A stretch of 11,690 nucleotides of DNA, taken from CAZBWE01 sp964495465. Its GTDB lineage: Bacteria; Planctomycetota; Phycisphaerae; Sedimentisphaerales; Anaerobacaceae. This document shows positions 10,879 through 11,690 of the stretch, one piece after another; within the stretch, counting starts at the first letter, position 1, and each line of letters begins with the position of its first letter. The position numbers and the translations under genes are program-made. Below the pieces are notes generated by a model. That model made no database searches. It had not been told where the DNA came from and saw only the letters and a program-made list of their open reading frames with translations. The DNA is taken from NCBI GenBank assembly GCA_964495465.1, contig CAZBWE010000068.1, forward strand, positions 1 to 11,690, given 5' to 3'.

Positions 10879-11295
10879 ATGAAAAGTTACAGAAAAGAGC
10901 TGTGGTTCAATACAAGAGGGCGTCGTGAATTTATCAATATCACGCCGCAGGTTGAGCAGTGTCTTAAAGAAAGCGGCATCAAAGAGGGTATTTTGCTCTG
11001 TAATGCTATGCACATTACCGCAAGTATCTTTATCAACGACGATGAATCAGGCCTACACCACGATTTCGAGGTCTGGCTGGAAAAACTCGCGCCTGAGAAA
11101 CCGTATTCACAGTATCGACACAACGGCTTTGAGGACAACGCCGATGCACATCTCAAACGCAGCGTAATGGGCAGAGATGTTGTAGTAGCCGTAACCGACA
11201 GCAAGCTTGATTTCGGGCCGTGGGAGCAGATATTTTATGGTGAATTTGACGGCAAAAGAAAAAAGAGGGTCCTGGTGAAAATCATTGGTGAATAA
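10879..11295 (+). CDS. yjbQ: YjbQ/UPF0047 family protein
   Basis: A 138-residue protein of the usual family length. The conserved residues are present in order: HITASIFINDDESG (metal-site His and the N-D-E turn), an HNGFEDNADAHLKRSVMGRD segment, and a late FGPWEQIFYGEFDGKRKKRV that corresponds to the LGTWQ-x-I-x-L-x-E-x-D-G-x-R motif. Members have been reported to have weak thiamine-phosphate synthase activity in E. coli, but the physiological role is unsettled. The Shine-Dalgarno AGGAGA (10863-10868) lies 10 nt before the ATG. A TATAAT at 10809-10814 could be its -10, without a good -35. The exporter gene follows after only 12 nt, so the two probably form an operon. Confidence 0.9.
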   Translation: MKSYRKELWFNTRGRREFINITPQVEQCLKESGIKEGILLCNAMHITASIFINDDESGLHHDFEVWLEKLAPEKPYSQYRHNGFEDNADAHLKRSVMGRDVVVAVTDSKLDFGPWEQIFYGEFDGKRKKRVLVKIIGE

Positions 11296-11307
11296 GTTGG
11301 TAGTGCA

Positions 11308-11690
11308 GTGGACTTGCTGTTTTTCTTATTTAGGGTTGTTGTGATATCGCTTTCAGGCGTTATGGCGCCGGGACCGGTAACGACCATGGCTATTGCAATG
11401 GGGGCACGGTCTCGATACGCAGGGATACTTATCGCTGTCGGGCACGGAATTGTCGAATTTCCGCTGATGATTCTGATTATGCTCGGGATGGACAAACTGC
11501 TCAAATTAACCAATACGAAAATCGTAATCGGACTGGCTGGAGGGGTGTTTCTTTTGGTTATGGCAATCCAGATGATATATACTATAAAAAGTTCGGAAAA
11601 TCAGGAGGTCAAAGTTTCTAAAACCAGACCAATAACAGCCGGCATAATATTATCCGGAAGTAATCCTTATTTTCTCCTCTGGTGGGCCAC
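11308..11690 (+). CDS. LysE/RhtB-family amino-acid exporter (5' part, cut by window end)
   Basis: An open frame runs from the GTG at 11308 off the end of the window (127 codons visible). Residues 1-25 contain the family hallmark SGVMAPGPVTTMAIAMGARS, in which a conserved P-G-P follows the first helix. Further hydrophobic segments follow (GILIAVGHGIVEFPLMILIML and IVIGLAGGVFLLVMAIQMIY). ILSGSNPYFLLWWA near the edge is the second signature (N-P-x-x-x-x-W). This family exports amino acids or related small molecules across the inner membrane; the substrate is not readable. No good Shine-Dalgarno precedes the GTG. It lies in the same frame 12 nt after the yjbQ stop, so translation may be coupled. 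Confidence 0.85.
   Translation, partial: MDLLFFLFRVVVISLSGVMAPGPVTTMAIAMGARSRYAGILIAVGHGIVEFPLMILIMLGMDKLLKLTNTKIVIGLAGGVFLLVMAIQMIYTIKSSENQEVKVSKTRPITAGIILSGSNPYFLLWWA

Overview
The window looks like a chromosomal segment of a planctomycete, most likely of the Phycisphaerae/Sedimentisphaerales type. The grounds are an exosortase-type PEP-CTERM protein (tail VPEPATMALLGLGGLALM-RKRR), a planctomycete-style FabZ dehydratase with HIPGRPLMPGV, a 57-residue Hc1-like histone-type protein, a LolA-like lipoprotein and moderate GC content. This placement is inference from protein flavour; no marker gene is present.

Layout. (1) Positions 1-30 hold the 3' end of a tRNA, followed by AT-rich and repetitive spacer. 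(2) Positions about 190-1840 form an accessory island on the + strand, bounded by a perfect 20-bp direct repeat (190-209 and 1821-1840). Inside it are five decayed copies (R1-R5) of the DNA that encodes a PEP-CTERM tail. Small, mutually unrelated genes sit between or after them: a membrane/secreted basic peptide, a one-helix membrane protein, a Cys4 zinc-ribbon-like protein, a broken Lys/Gln-rich peptide and a 53-residue Cys3His zinc-finger protein. Three of the four intact small genes have a well-placed Shine-Dalgarno sequence. The [small ORF + PEP-CTERM tail] periodicity resembles a cassette array whose punctuation is the 3' end of PEP-CTERM genes. (3) Positions 1890-7442 carry seven minus-strand genes: fabZ-like, Hc1-like, flavodoxin-family, a 513-aa protein with an HPr-like phosphocarrier domain, a LolA-like lipoprotein, a HAD phosphatase and a LysR regulator. 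(4) Positions 7618-11690 carry + strand genes: NADP-type glutamate dehydrogenase (gdhA) divergent from lysR, a family-4 uracil-DNA glycosylase, a PEP-CTERM protein with a structured leader and a strong terminator, a YjbQ-family protein, and the start of a LysE/RhtB-type exporter cut by the window edge.

How the genes fit together. LysR and gdhA are divergent across about 175 bp holding facing promoters and an 8-bp inverted repeat, so LysR is a reasonable candidate regulator of ammonium assimilation. The HAD gene and the lipoprotein gene are 3 nt apart and probably cotranscribed. The complete PEP-CTERM gene at 10118-10720 is the functional counterpart of the degenerate tails in the island. The other genes are housekeeping or metabolic without an obvious shared pathway.

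The part most worth a second look is the PEP-CTERM-tail-punctuated island at 190-1840. Second is the 513-aa protein, in which both HPr phosphorylation sites (His and Ser, 31 residues apart as in canonical HPr) are recognisable outside any PTS context.
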